From assembly GCA_963576785.1 (NCBI GenBank), contig OY756140.1:1178001-1242000 (forward strand): a stretch of 64,000 nt of DNA, given 5' to 3'. Below are positions 23,090 through 34,806 of the stretch, piece after piece. A program made the position numbers and the translations under genes. The notes below the pieces were generated by a model, which did not search any database, had not been told where the DNA came from, and worked only from the letters and a program-made list of their open reading frames with translations. The stretch is from Chlorophyllum brunneum. Its lineage: Eukaryota; Basidiomycota; Agaricomycetes; Agaricales; Agaricaceae. Each line of letters starts with the position of its first letter. Position 1 is the first letter of the stretch.

Positions 23090-24270
23090 TTAATGAGGGT
23101 TAAGGCCGACCGCTAAAGGGGGGTTAGATGTGCTCCAAAAATAAGACTTCAAAAATCATACTCACTAATGATTCCAGCAACGCCCTCCGGCCAATCGTCG
23201 TGGATAGAAGTAACGCTGTCGGGATTCAGTAGAGAACTATGATCTTTTCCCTTCACCGAGACTCACGAAACAACAGGAGCGTATCCCTTTGCCATAGCGT
23301 TCGTGAAGTCCGCATCATCCTGGTTTAAAGTCCTGGAGTGAGTATTTTGGTCGTATGGAGAGGTAGTGCCGATAAGTTCAGTCCATCTGTCCGTGAAGTA
23401 GAGCTTTCCGACGTGAGCGGTGGGAGAGGAAATGCTGGAAGAGGTATGGACAGCGATGTTAACGTGGTTGGCACCGTCCGACCATCCGGGGAAGATAGTC
23501 TGAAATTCAGCAATGCCAGTCGACCCAGAGGAGGTCGCGCCACGGAGGAAGCTGCCATAGTCGCCCACGGCATTGGCTGATCAAACCGATCGGCACAATT
23601 AGCCCATTTCAGCGGCAAAAAGGAAATATAACCTACACGACCAGATTTCTACCATAGCGTTCGCAAGCGGCTTGCAGGTGGTTACGTCCATGAGACCCAC
23701 GTCAAGTGTGAAGGGGAGGCCGCTATCCATCAAGGGGGATGAGGACTCGGGGTCAAGAGATAGCTTAGCAGGGACTTACCCTTCCCCACTAGTAACATCG
23801 GAGCGGAGAGGCTTATCAAGTAGTCAATGCACAGGCCCAAGGTCAGACTCGGAGAAAAGAATGCGCCTACCGATCCAGAAATATAGTTATCTAGATATAA
23901 CAATGTCAGTCAAACCGCGTCAAGGATTCAGCAAGTGGGAGTACCTTTGGATGACTCGGGGGAAAGGATACAGGTGGTCTGTAACGCGTGGTCAGGAAGA
24001 GTGGGCATACTCGCGCGCTTGTTTTGACTTACGTTCAAGAGGCCGAGCCAAATCGAACGCGTGTCCAGACCCCGTTTCTCAGCGCGCGCCAGGTTGAACG
24101 CGGCGGTTTCAGCAGAGCAGTCGCGTGCGACCAAGGCTGGAGCATTGTCAGTCGGGAGAGCTAGTGGCAATTCGTTTAGTGGGCCATTTTTCCGCGGGTG
24201 CAAAATAGTGCCCACCGTCAACGACGGAGCTGACAGCGGCGAGAGCAAGGGTGACGAGGCTGGAGTACAT
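23090..24270 (-). CDS. Secreted intradiol ring-cleavage dioxygenase, copy B
   Basis: Paralogue of copy A with the same domain order. Signal peptide MYSSLVTLALAAVSSVVDG, then ALPTDNAPALVARDCSAETA, TTCILSPESSK, a 20-nt exon (23871-23890) encoding NYISGS, PLRSDVTSGEG, LPFTLDVGLMDVTTCKPL, NAVGDYGSFLRGA and DGANHVNIAVHTSSS. The C-terminal exons encode SIHDDWPEGVAGIITVGLNP and stop at 23090. As in copy A, the second His of the H-x-H iron motif is Asn. The final short exon was placed by homology to copy A: both have a GT donor right after the codons for GII or GYI. Confidence 0.9.
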
Positions 24271-24345
24271 GTTTGGAAAAATCAGTATTGTGAGGAATGA
24301 AACTGGTCTTAAAGTTTCTGGTTGACTCAGGATGGTATACCACAG

Positions 24346-24353
24346 CTTTTATA
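24346..24353 (-). promoter_or_regulatory. TATA box of dioxygenase B
   Basis: The minus strand reads TATAAAAG about 76 bp upstream of the ATG at 24270, mirroring the element of copy A. Confidence 0.6.
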
Positions 24354-24935
24354 TCGTTCCAGGGATTCTTTCAAGCCCAATGAACCTTGGCCAGCACACA
24401 AGTAATTGCCAGCGCCATTCGAAGTGGAACGTAGCCACCTAGTCCCATCCTAAGAATAAAATGTATGGAGTAAACCTGCATGCAACTTGAGATGCTATGA
24501 TCATGCGGAAGTGAGTAGACTGCGCGGGATATGGATAGACGGGCCGATCCGTATTTTCTCCCCCCATCGTGCAGTTCACTGAAGGAGAAGAGGATGTCAA
24601 ACGGAAGGTTAATCCACGGAGTAACCGTTACTGAGGGGGATACTCACCTACTCTATTGGCTTGATCATTCGGATTGATGTCGAGCGTGTACACCTTACTT
24701 CCAAAGAAAGTCATCAATTTTTGTCCTCTGAGGACCCAGCGAGAAAGGAACCCATCACTTCATCATTGCGAGGACTTTACGGACCGCACTGGCTGCGGCG
24801 AAGCAACAGGGAAGCATTTTATGGGGCGTGGCACAAGCCGGTGAAGCTATAACAATAATCTGACTTAGACATGGCGTCAAATTTGCGGAGGTAAGAGGGT
24901 TTATTTCAGTAGTGCCAACATGTCCGGTATACCCT
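24354..24935. other. Intergenic region between dioxygenase B and the alpha-galactosidase
   Basis: Upstream promoter region of dioxygenase B and 3' flank of the alpha-galactosidase gene. Open frames here are not family-like. No repeat is visible. Confidence 0.4.
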
Positions 24936-26830
24936 TCATTGTGGCTGCTCCGTGAAAATATATGCACGCACGTCGTGGGCCGGGATGCCCCCATCAAAGA
25001 AAAAGTCCCTGGATATGCCAATATCTTCGTGTTTCCACAGGTCTCGAACTGCATACGTTTTTCCGGCCTTAAGATGGGGCGAACGCGAAAACGTGAAGTT
25101 GAGGTCAACCGTGCGATCGTTGAAGTTGATGTACATTATTGCAGTGTGCTGTTGATCCTTGAAGAATCCGCTGTGGCACCAAGTAGAATGAGCAATATGC
25201 AACGCGTAAGAATAAGCGGCTTCACCTCCAGTATTGAGCAGGGAATGTCCTATCAACAGATCAGCTACGTGGACCCATCTAACAATGGTTGGCTTACGGA
25301 TCCCATGTGCCGTCTGGGTTCTTACCCCAAAAGAATGGCTTTAGAGGTTCACCGAACTCCGTGTCCTGGTTGATCGCAATAATTTCAGAGTTGAGTAAAA
25401 TGTTGATAGAGTCTGAAGATAGCCTCGAAACCTATGGCCAGCGAAGATATTGAAAACCGCCTTGTACGCGTAAAATCTACGTACATCAGTTCCAACGAGT
25501 AGGGGAGACTTTGCAAGAGCCCATGCGGTAAAGTGGCTTCGCTGTTCGGCGAGAGAGAGGGCACCATTCCCGTTTTCCAACATGTCTTTTACAAAAAAGG
25601 TTAATGATGAGGTGGGGTCCACCTTGAATACATTCACCAAGATCGTTGTGGCCCCAAAAATTGGAGAAATCGCCGATAAAGGAGGCATTGTTCAAGATCG
25701 CGGTTATCCTTCCCCAGTTAGGCTGGATATCATCATATACTGGGATATTCAGTATCGGAGGCATTTAGACTCCTGGGAAGACTTACTCCTCCAGGAATTA
25801 GCGAGTGCCGGACCCCATGTCCATGCATCAAAGCTTTGCCATTCGACGAGAGAATAGAAGAGCATCTTCCCGGTCTCTTGTTGGACTTGCACCAGAGCGT
25901 CAGTCCAGCGTTGGAAGCGTTCTGGGTTTGTGCCAGAGAAACTTCCACTATTGCAGTTATCAATCTGTGGAAAGTGCGTGAGCCCCAGTATTTATAGGCA
26001 CTTGTTGAGTGAATACCTTGGCATAATCAAAACCTAGTTGGTAGTCTTTCAACTTCTGTCCATGCATGTTCATATAACGGTCCTACCTAAATCCACGAAA
26101 AGGCGAGCATCCGTGAGCTCGTGGTTAAGACTCCCTGAAAAACCTGCACACTGACACATCTGGGTCAGTAAAAATGGGCTAAACGACGCTCAAAGTCTTA
26201 CAGTTGTCAGACCCAAATCCTCCTGAGGGTTGCAGCGGGTGAGCCGAACTTCAAGAAGGCTTTTGAGAAACCTACATATATCTATAATAATAAGGTCGAT
26301 TTGAGTCAAACAAAGAGGATGAAAACGAACCCCAGCTTTAAAACCCAGGTCATGCAAAAAATCAGTCAGGTTCTTAAGCCCACCTGGAACGGTGTTACGA
26401 CAACACTAACGAACATGTGTGAAACTGGAACTTACTGGGGAATTTGGCTGGATCCGTAACGAGATTGCCACTCGCATCGCGGGTTTTTGTGAGCCAGCAG
26501 TCGTCAATATTGATAAAGGTGTATCCAGCATCAAGAAATCCAAGATCCTCCATCTGGATGGCTGTTTCTCTGATCAACGTTTCGTTGATATCACAGTGGA
26601 ACCGGTTCCAGCTTTATTTGAGTTGTTAGGGACGATTGCGCTTAAAAAAGTTAGTGCTCAGATGAACCCACGTATTGAAGCCCATAGCTGGAGTTTTCTG
26701 GAGACCGTTATTCCACGCATTCTGCGAGCCATAAGTCAACGAGAATCTACAGTTTGGAATCATTCCAACCCACAGCGAAATAGAGCCCAAAAAACACTGC
26801 GGAAAGCCCTGAATAGAGATGTCGAGACAT
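24936..26830 (-). CDS. Secreted GH27 alpha-galactosidase
   Basis: Glycoside hydrolase family 27 enzyme removing terminal alpha-galactose from galacto-oligosaccharides and galactomannan; secreted. Signal peptide [19 protein letters not shown], then [48 protein letters not shown], a 6-nt exon (26276-26281, Ile-Tyr), a 21-nt exon (26202-26222, EDLGLTT), [18 protein letters not shown], and the nucleophile Asp in FDYAKIDNCNSG. The acid/base Asp is in [12 protein letters not shown]. Further conserved pieces are [42 protein letters not shown], a 24-nt exon (25226-25249) and a C-terminal beta domain ending FTEQPQ. Both catalytic residues are present. It is divergent from exonuclease V. Confidence 0.94.
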
Positions 26831-27168
26831 TCTGTAGGTCTTGAGATTGTTCGTTTATGACTGCTTTTATGATCAATTTCGAGGTCATGAGGGACTTGTG
26901 GATGAGGACATGTGAGACGGTAGACTGCCTGCTGCTGTCGCCTGATTGCCTATTCTTATTTCTTTTTCACATAGAGCTGATTTCATCGCAGAGAGAGGAG
27001 CCATCCGCTGCTTCTTGTGAGAAACAAGTGCATGGCCATCGGTGTCGCTGGTCACGATCCGAATTAGTCCATGGTCACATGTTGAGACGCGTCCGCGCAA
27101 GCAGCCCCACCACCTCCTAGCCCAGGAGCATATAGAGTGAGGTCAATTCCCAGCAGATATTATGACAT
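26831..27168. promoter_or_regulatory. Divergent intergenic region of alpha-galactosidase and EXO5
   Basis: 338 bp separate the two divergent ATGs, so both promoters lie here. No unambiguous TATA element is visible in either direction. Confidence 0.4.
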
Positions 27169-29024
27169 ATGACCCACATCTTGCGCACAGTGTCTGGCGC
27201 GGACGTTGATGAGTTTGCTGCATATGATTTCTCCGAGTTTACCGAAGAAGACCTTGCACAGATTGACGCAGAAATCGCTAGGAAACACCTTCCCAAGGTG
27301 GCCATTGCGTATGAAGTACCCAGCGGCGCACGCGGTTCGCGTCGCTCTTCACCGAGCAAGCGTCGTAAAACACGAGATAGTCCCCTAGATTTATTTCGCC
27401 CGTACGGAACATTGTCTGTGACCGATCTAGTATCACCTTCCTGGTATTTGTCCTTCTCTCCTGGTCATGAAGACGTGTTCTGACCTGGTTCATGCAGGTG
27501 CGAAGTACAATTTGAATATGGTCTTCGGGGGAAACGATCATGGCCATTATGCGAAAGACCTAGATCCTTCAAGTCAGCCTCTGGAAAGGAAATCAAGACA
27601 AATGCCAGAGTTGCTGTCAAGAACGATGTCATAACCAGCAGGGGCAAAGTAAGTAAACCTGCTCTTGCGACCTTGAGATACTGAGGCATGCAGGCCATCC
27701 ACAAATCATTGGAGCGTGAGGTTAAATCTGCAGAAGTGACAGTCGAAATCACAGGTGTTGAAGAAAAATGGGCATTGCGGTGGGTTCATGAGTCGTCCTC
27801 GCGGAAGTACGTGCCCATCACTTGCACTAGGTTGGTGAACATGCTGGCATGTCTTAAGGGGATGCAGTTGGAAGGAATGACAGTAAGAGGCGGACTCTGT
27901 TGATGATGGCATGGACTCACTTAGTTGCAGCGTGAAGTGCCCGTATTTGGGATTGAGGATGGGGAGATCATCGTAGGCATAATCGTGAGCTTAACATCAC
28001 TGACTTGTAAGTTTGTTTTCCTAACCTTTGCCCCAGGATGAATTAGGCTATCAGCCCAGAGCAAAAGATCAGCGCACCACTGCCCTTTCTGAGATGGAAA
28101 ACTATTCGGATCCTCTGGGATTCCTTCTCCAAATCATCGACACGAAAACCAGAAAACACGCTTCACTACCTCCAGCCGAAGATATGATTCCCTCGCGATT
28201 GCAACTGATGCTCTATCATCGCCTCCTGTCCGGGCTAGTGTCATCTGAACCCCCGTTTGATTTCATGGTTTTCTGGCAGCTGGCTAACGTAGATCCGGAG
28301 CGACAGTTGTCTTGGCGTTTCCTTGAGCAAGCAGGCCTCATAGCGGATAATGGTGATTTCCAAGTCCTCACCCTAGCCGACCTATCGGTCCTTTGGCATG
28401 ACCTCGTACATCAGTTGCACATAGCTGGCGTCGACGACCAGTTGAAATTGATCTATCGACTTCAGTTCGGCGGAGAATGCAGGAACGAACCAACCCCTCC
28501 CAAGGGTTCCTCCATATACGCTGAAGCGAGTTCACCAGGGGAACACTCGTGTCAGACGACGAACAAAGACAGAATCCTCGCTCATTCATCTCCAGTGTTG
28601 GCTCACGTTGCAGTTGGTAAGCATAATTGGATCTTTTTCTCATGCCGTAGAATGTGCATCATACCCCCCAGACATAGACGACTCCTTTGCTTTCGTCGTC
28701 CCAGAACTTGGGACTTTGGGCAAGAGACAGTACCAAATCCTCGGAACAAAGACTTTTCAATACAACTCCCAGTTTCTTTCCCTTCACTTAAATGATGCCC
28801 TTACCTGGTGGAGAGGCCAGCGTAGACCCAGAGGTGTGCCAGTGGAACTCGCACGCAGATGCAAGTAAGTGTCGTTGAATGGCTTTATTGTCGTGTGCCT
28901 CACCACAGCGACTAGCACATGTGAATATCATGATGATTGTGAATGGAGAGAGGAACAAGCCAAAGAACTTCGTGAGCAGGCAAAGCTGAATGAGGTTTCC
29001 GGGTCGGTCTTCGTGATAGAGTGA
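27169..29024 (+). CDS. EXO5: Exonuclease V (Exo5/Dem1), 4Fe-4S single-strand DNA exonuclease
   Basis: Member of the PD-(D/E)XK Exo5 family; yeast Dem1 maintains mitochondrial DNA and relatives act in nuclear repair. An acidic N-terminus and a basic linker lead to LSVTDLVSPSWCEVQFEYGL (first cluster Cys), then IHKSLEREVKS, LVNMLACLKGMQLEGMT, REVPVFGIEDGEIIVGII, catalytic DELGYQP, IDTKTR and LQLMLYHRLLSGL. The C-terminus carries the remaining cluster cysteines: ELARRCNTCEYHDDCEWREE. About eight introns, for example one splitting the W-C of the first cluster motif. The stop is at 29024. The final acceptor must be the ACTAG near 28917; the closer CACAG leads to a stop. All expected motifs are intact. 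Confidence 0.93.
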
Positions 29025-29233
29025 TCTCTCGACGATCGTGAAGATTCATTTGGTTTGCTTGGGCGGTATCTGCGGTCTATATAATTTAACTCTTGTCGTT
29101 GCTTTATTTTGCTTGGGTGCTGAGCCCCGCGGCCATGGTTATAAATGATCCTCCCCCTTGAAGATCTACCCATTTTCCCCCTTCGTCCGCCCAAGCACAA
29201 TTCTACAATCCTGCCCAACCCAACGAAAAAAAG

Positions 29234-30339
29234 ATGGACTTCATCCCCCCACAGCCTCGCGTAGCCCCTGAGCGGTATAAACATCAACCATAAACCATAA
29301 CCGCTAAAACTACACCACGAAGTACACCATAATATGGAGAGTTGGGAACCTCATCCCTCATCTACACTGGACATTCCGCCACGAGCTCGTTCCCTTTCGC
29401 CCCCTGGTCATCCGCTCCTTCCTGGACTTCATCTTGGCTGGACTGTTCCTGGCCTTTCTATGTCTCTTGGAGAGGTAGGTAGCAAGCGTTCCCGTCAAGT
29501 TCAACCTAACACATGTAGATTGCTTTCATATACCCTTGAACGACGTTGGGCTCCTCGATTTTTGGCGGGTACCAGGTGGGGAAAGGTAGTGTGGAGGACG
29601 GTTTTATACTGGGTGGTTACCTTCTTGAGGTTGTGAGTTCTGCCCACATATTCTATGCCTTACAAACACTGATGGCCTTTCAGATGTTATATGTTAGCGA
29701 CTATGACATTTCAGCTAGGGTATGTACTTTGGTGGTCCTGGAAGTCTCGGTGAGCTGAGGTTTCTCTTATTTCAGGATAATCATCGTTATTGTGAGCGGA
29801 CCATGCTATACCCCACTGTTGTTGAAGATCAATCACCTTGGCTTTCACAATAGGTTACAAGCCTTGCGTCAGGTCAGTTTCTGATTGAGTGTTGCAGGCC
29901 TGGGGATGAGCCTCCCCGATTGAGGTATGAAGCCTTATAGTTAATTCGCTCCTGTCACTTTGATACATTTAGCAGAGACGATGATGAATACCAGGTTTCA
30001 TTGACCCAGACTCAGGCTCAATGTTCTACATATCCTCTCCGCTCAGTCACAGGGCAAAAAACACGACCACGGTCCAAATCGAAACTCCATAATGTCTCTA
30101 TCCATCCAGGCAACTCAAACATAGCACGCGCCAACTCAGTAGCCTCACAGCCCGGCATCAGCGGAGATGCAGAGTGCGTCCAGGACAGCACATGTCAAGG
30201 GAATGTCCCAGCACGCAAGGCGAGCAAGCGGAGATCAGACACACGAGGGCTTCTGGGGAGTACTCACAAAGAACAGGCGGGCGAAGATTCCCTTCTCATG
30301 GGTGGATCGGACTCAGGGAGCGAGTCGTCAGAATCGTAA
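29234..30339 (+). CDS. Ctr-family copper transporter
   Basis: Trimeric copper(I) uptake channel family. The first exon is short (29234-29274). Then come VGNLIPHLHWTFRHELVPF, transmembrane helix 1 (FLDFILAGLFLAFLCLLERL), the cytosolic loop TLERRWAPRFLAGTRWGK, and helix 2 VVWRTVLYWVVTFLRLCYML, whose MLATM is the family M-x-x-x-M. Helix 3 reads GIIIVIVTSLASGQFLIE once the intron beginning GTGAGCGG near 29792 is removed, and a Cys-Cys pair follows. The hydrophilic tail after EPPRLSRDDDEYQ is about 110 residues, Ser-rich and low in complexity. N-terminal Met-rich copper motifs are absent, as in some vacuolar or low-affinity members. Its stop lies 119 bp from that of the convergent kinase gene. Confidence 0.82.
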
Positions 30340-30457
30340 CGAGGAAAGATATCTAAGTACATAACAATGTGAGCTGTGTAGTCCTGGGGTTGAAAAAGAG
30401 TAAACAATGCGGGCGAATTGGGTATATATTACTATATCTCCCGGACAAAAACATGAA

Positions 30458-33400
30458 TTATGTTCCTTTGGCATTGGGTGCGAGGCCAGCTCGCTTCGGC
30501 GGCGCAAGGCTGGTACGTTTGCTCAGAATAGCATTACGAGAGGCTTCAGCTTCTGCAGATTTGCGTTGCCATTGGTCAATCAGTTTCCCAACTCCTTGAT
30601 ACGGTCGGTCTGGTGATGGTGAACGGTCGGGATTTAAACCCGGCGTTGAGAACAGTTGATCAGGTTGGGATTGTTTGGTGACCTCTTCCATGGACAACAC
30701 TGGTTTGCGAGCTGGTATGGGAAGCTTGACCGGCTCTGGTCGTATAACGGAGGTGTTTCGTGAACGAGGGGGAATGTTCTCGATGTCAGCATCTGCTTGG
30801 ACTCCACTGACAGACTTGGATGCAGTAGAGGGAACAGGAGACGTGCGCTGGGAGCTGAACGCAGCTCGACTAGCATGTACAGTCAGTGAAGTCTTGCGTT
30901 TGACAGGATCGCCTGCTCCGGTTGAAGGTGCCCCAAGACCAGGGAGGGCGGTAGCAATCTTGTCTAGGGGAGGCTTGGCCGGTCGCGGACCAGTAGAGTC
31001 ATGAATGTGATCTCGACCTGTTAAAGAAACGGGCTTGGTGACGTTAACAGGTGAAGGAGGTGCAGCATTCCCAGATACTTTAGCATTAGCTTGAATAGCT
31101 TCGTAGCGTTGGACCATATCAGATATGGATGTTCGACGACCGGAACGAGGCTTAGGATCTTCTGGAGGCAGAAGAGTGGTTGAAGGAGGCGAAGAGCTAT
31201 CATTGGATTTGGAAGGGAAGATGAACAACGATTGAGGTCTCGGACGACCGGATTTAGGCGAGGGTGAAGGTAGAATACCAGCTGACACCTGAAGAGATTT
31301 CTCGTTCCTCGAGGTTAATGGCGAATGACTCTGGGGTCCGGTAGTGAGAGGTGAAGATTTTCGGGGCGGAGATGAAGTTCGAGGTGGTAAGTACGCTGCC
31401 TTGGACTTGGTAGCTCCCGTGTTCTGTCTGAAAGGTGCAGGTAGAGGTACAGAAGACTCGGGTTGCTTCTCTTTTATGTTGGCAACACCACCTCCCCATA
31501 AGTCCACCAGATCATGAACCGAGCTCTGGCGGCCTTTGTGTTTCCGCTGAGAGCCAGTTGCTTTTGAAGGTACAGAAGAGCGAGCAATAGGCTCCTCTGG
31601 CCCGTCCTCCTCACTTGAAGAATCTTCTGTAGCACCAGCTTCCTTGCCCTTCTCCCTCGTTAGATCATGAGAATGCGTAGTTGCTATAGGACTCCAATCC
31701 TCCGTTAAACCAGAAGAATGGTTGATGGGGGCCGGGGGCGTATCAAGAGCGGGAAATGCTTTCATGAATCTGGATACTGTCGGGGACTCCACTACCGGAG
31801 CCGGAGCCGTTTTCGGGGTAACAATGTGAGCTCCCTTGGCCGGAGGTGACGGAGCGTGTCCTTGCTGAGGAATTGTGCCTTCAAGGACATCATTTCGTTC
31901 AATGACCGAGGCACGCTTGCTAGGCGACTCCCGTATCTTGAAGATATCCTGACCAAGCTTGGGATCGAATAAGTGTCGCACAGGGAGCTCGTGCTCGTCG
32001 TCCCCGGTCAATAAGTCTTTTGATCGAGCCGCATGATTGATCAGACTATGAGACGGAGAATATTTGTTCTCATTTGAGCTGCCGCCAACGGGTACAACAC
32101 CAGGCGGTGCATCCTTGTTCTCCCTACGGTACGGTTGCCTAGGGATATTAAAGCCTTCTGGTTTAGAAGCGCTAGGAGAATCGCGGATGACGCCTCTCTC
32201 CGGGTCTCGCTTCCCTGGCGGTACTAAATCATCCTGAGACCTTCGAAGGTAATCCCCTCTTGCCACAGCACCTGTAACCTGCTCCGAACGTGTTCCATTG
32301 GCACCTTGCCCCATCAACGTCGGTTTCAACAAACCCACGCTTGTCCCGGAGCCGGTGTTGCCAACTTTGACAGGTCGAGGGGGTAAAGTGGGTGGCTCCG
32401 AAGTCTGATGTACGAGTTTACTCTCTTGTTTACTTGGTGTTCCCAAGAAAGAGCTGCTGGGAGGCGAGAATGTGGCGTCCAGCTCCTCCAACGATGGAAA
32501 CCTGGTCTCAGCAGATGAGGTAGCTCGCTCAAGTGTCGGCCTTGGTGGGGGCCAGGGTGCCTCTAGCTCTAATGGACGCGGCGGTGATATTGGGGAAACA
32601 CGTGGAGTATGTGTTTTAGGTCGGAGTCGGGGAGAGGGAGAAGGCCTGATTGGTCGATGGGCATTGGTGCTCATGATAGCCAACCCTGTGCGTAACTTTC
32701 TGGCTTCCCCAAGAGTTGGTGCTGGTTTTGATACAGGAGTCATTAACCCAAGACCTTCGAAAGCGTCCCTCTCTTTAGTGATATGTATTTGCGGCTCGTG
32801 GTTGGCTTTGTGAAGACCACTATCTGGGGCGAGTGTAGCACGAGGTAAGGGACCAATTTTAGGGGAATACGCTTGTGGTCGGGGACTCGGAGTAGGGAGT
32901 AGAGGCTTACTCGTGCTCGAGCCTGCGGATATCCACAAACTCTTGGCAAAATCATCGTTGAAGCCGGCATTAGAAGATAATGGTGATGACCTTGGTGCCT
33001 TGTCAATTCCGGATGTTGAATCTATATTCCAGGCGTCATCATTAACGGTGTTGCCCTGGGACACCATAAGTGTGTTCTTAACAATAGCCGAGCTCCAGGC
33101 TGTGTTGCCATCGGTACCAAAATCACTGTCGATGAGCTTCGCCTTCTCCACGGTAGGCTCATGGGTTGACAATTTGGAGGGGGATGGTGATGCATTCTCC
33201 CGAACACTCGGTTTAGGTCGACCGCGTCTTTCCGGCGGTAGGGCCAAATCAGTAGGCTTAGGTAGCTGGACCTTGGACAAGGGCTGGAGGCTAGGTGGAT
33301 GTGACTGAGGGCCGGGTTGGCGGTACGTGATAACACCATCCAGAGGATTCGACCTGAATTCGGAATGCCGGGGCGATAATGGCGTAGGAGTTGGGAGTGG

Positions 33401-34541
33401 GTATTTGTATGCAGACTTTGTGCCTCTGAGGCCGTGTACATGAGCGAGAACCTCAAAAACAGTGGGTCGCTGAGCCCCGTGTTCTCGAAGCATAGAGCCT
33501 GGAGGCAGGGGATAAGTTTCTGCTATGTCGAAGAAACAGCAAGGACAACGTACTGATAAGATGCATCATTTGCTGGGAGTAGATGGGATAAGAAGGAAAT
33601 CTATATTGAACATTCAATATGGCAAGTGGCCCATGTTCCTCAAAAGGAGTTGTGTAGTAGCAGAGCTTATAGAACAGTACTCCCAGAGCCCAGACATCAC
33701 TCTTCTCGTCAATTGGTCTCCTTGAGTGTAAATCAATCATCTCCGGCGCGCGGTACTGCAGAGTAGTGTGTCGATTTAGATCAGCTTCTACAGCACGTAT
33801 CTCCTGCGAGTTCGCTGGGGGCTTGGATACAGTGGCGGTAGAACCAAAATCGCACAGCTTGTATGAGGTCGATGACGATTGCAGAATATTCTCGACTTTG
33901 AGGTCACGGTGTAAAAGAGGAGGACGAGAATTGTGCATGTGTGCGACACCTTCACAAACGTCAACGAAGATTTGTAGGATTTCAGCTTCGGTAAGCCTCT
34001 CGCGCAGCCGACGATTCATCATATCAATTATTCCACCCCCTTCAAGCACAGTCAGCATCCACCGTAACGTTGGGAACACACGGCGTACCGGGACAATACT
34101 CCATGAGAATATACACCTCAAACGCACCGGTTGGCATCTTCGCCCATGCCGCATCGATCAAATAGACAATATTCGAATGGCCCCTGAGCAATCTCTGAGA
34201 AAGAACATAAACAAAAACCCGGAGATAGGACATATACGATGCACCATAACATCAACCTCCTTCTTCACCTCTGTGAGCATCGACTCGTTGGCAACGACAA
34301 CATGTTTAAGTACATGGTGTGTCGTGTTGTAAACAGGCGCCTGTGTTCGAACCAGATATACTTGTGCAAAACCACCTATTGCGGCATCAGCATTGACGTC
34401 GACAGAACGTATGTAATATATACCCTGCGAGAGATACCGCTCAACCTGGACAGTATACTTGTTGACAGAGATGGTTTGGCCTGGCATCAACGTCCCTTTG
34501 CTCTGTTGGGCATAGGCATGATACGCTTGTTGTGTGGCCAT
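30458..34541 (-). CDS. Ark1/Prk1/NAK-family serine/threonine kinase
   Basis: Cortical-actin and endocytosis regulating kinase family (yeast Ark1, Prk1, Akl1; animal AAK1, GAK). N-terminus MATQQAYHAYAQQSKGT, glycine loop across an intron (SQGGFAQVYLV), Lys in HHVLKHVVVANE, RLLRGHSNIVYLIDAAW, catalytic loop LLHRDLKVENIL, KLCDFGSTAT, YRAPEMIDLHSRRPIDEKSD, VWALGVLFYKLCYYTTPFEE and LREHGAQRPTVFEVLAHVHG. A tail of roughly 1,000 residues then runs uninterrupted to 30458; it is Ser/Pro-rich with many PxxP motifs, fitting SH3-domain binding. All kinase catalytic residues are visible. Which of Ark1, Prk1 or Akl1 it equals cannot be settled here. Confidence 0.92.
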
Positions 34542-34806
34542 TATTCGTGGAGAGATGCAAATGAGGGACGGATAGGATTAGGGTACAACAGGGAGCATAG
34601 AGGTGTCTGGAGTGCTACTGCTGCTTTGTGGCCATGAACAAGATCAATTTGGAAACCAATCACACACGTGACCTTCCCGATTGTCCCAGAGGTAGCGCAG
34701 CGTCCGTCATAGACATCGCCCAGCTCTGTTTAAAGTGTGTAGGTGCAAAGAGCGCCATCAGCCAGTACATCTGGACGTAGAGTTTATGCGATTTGCCGAT
34801 ACGGAA

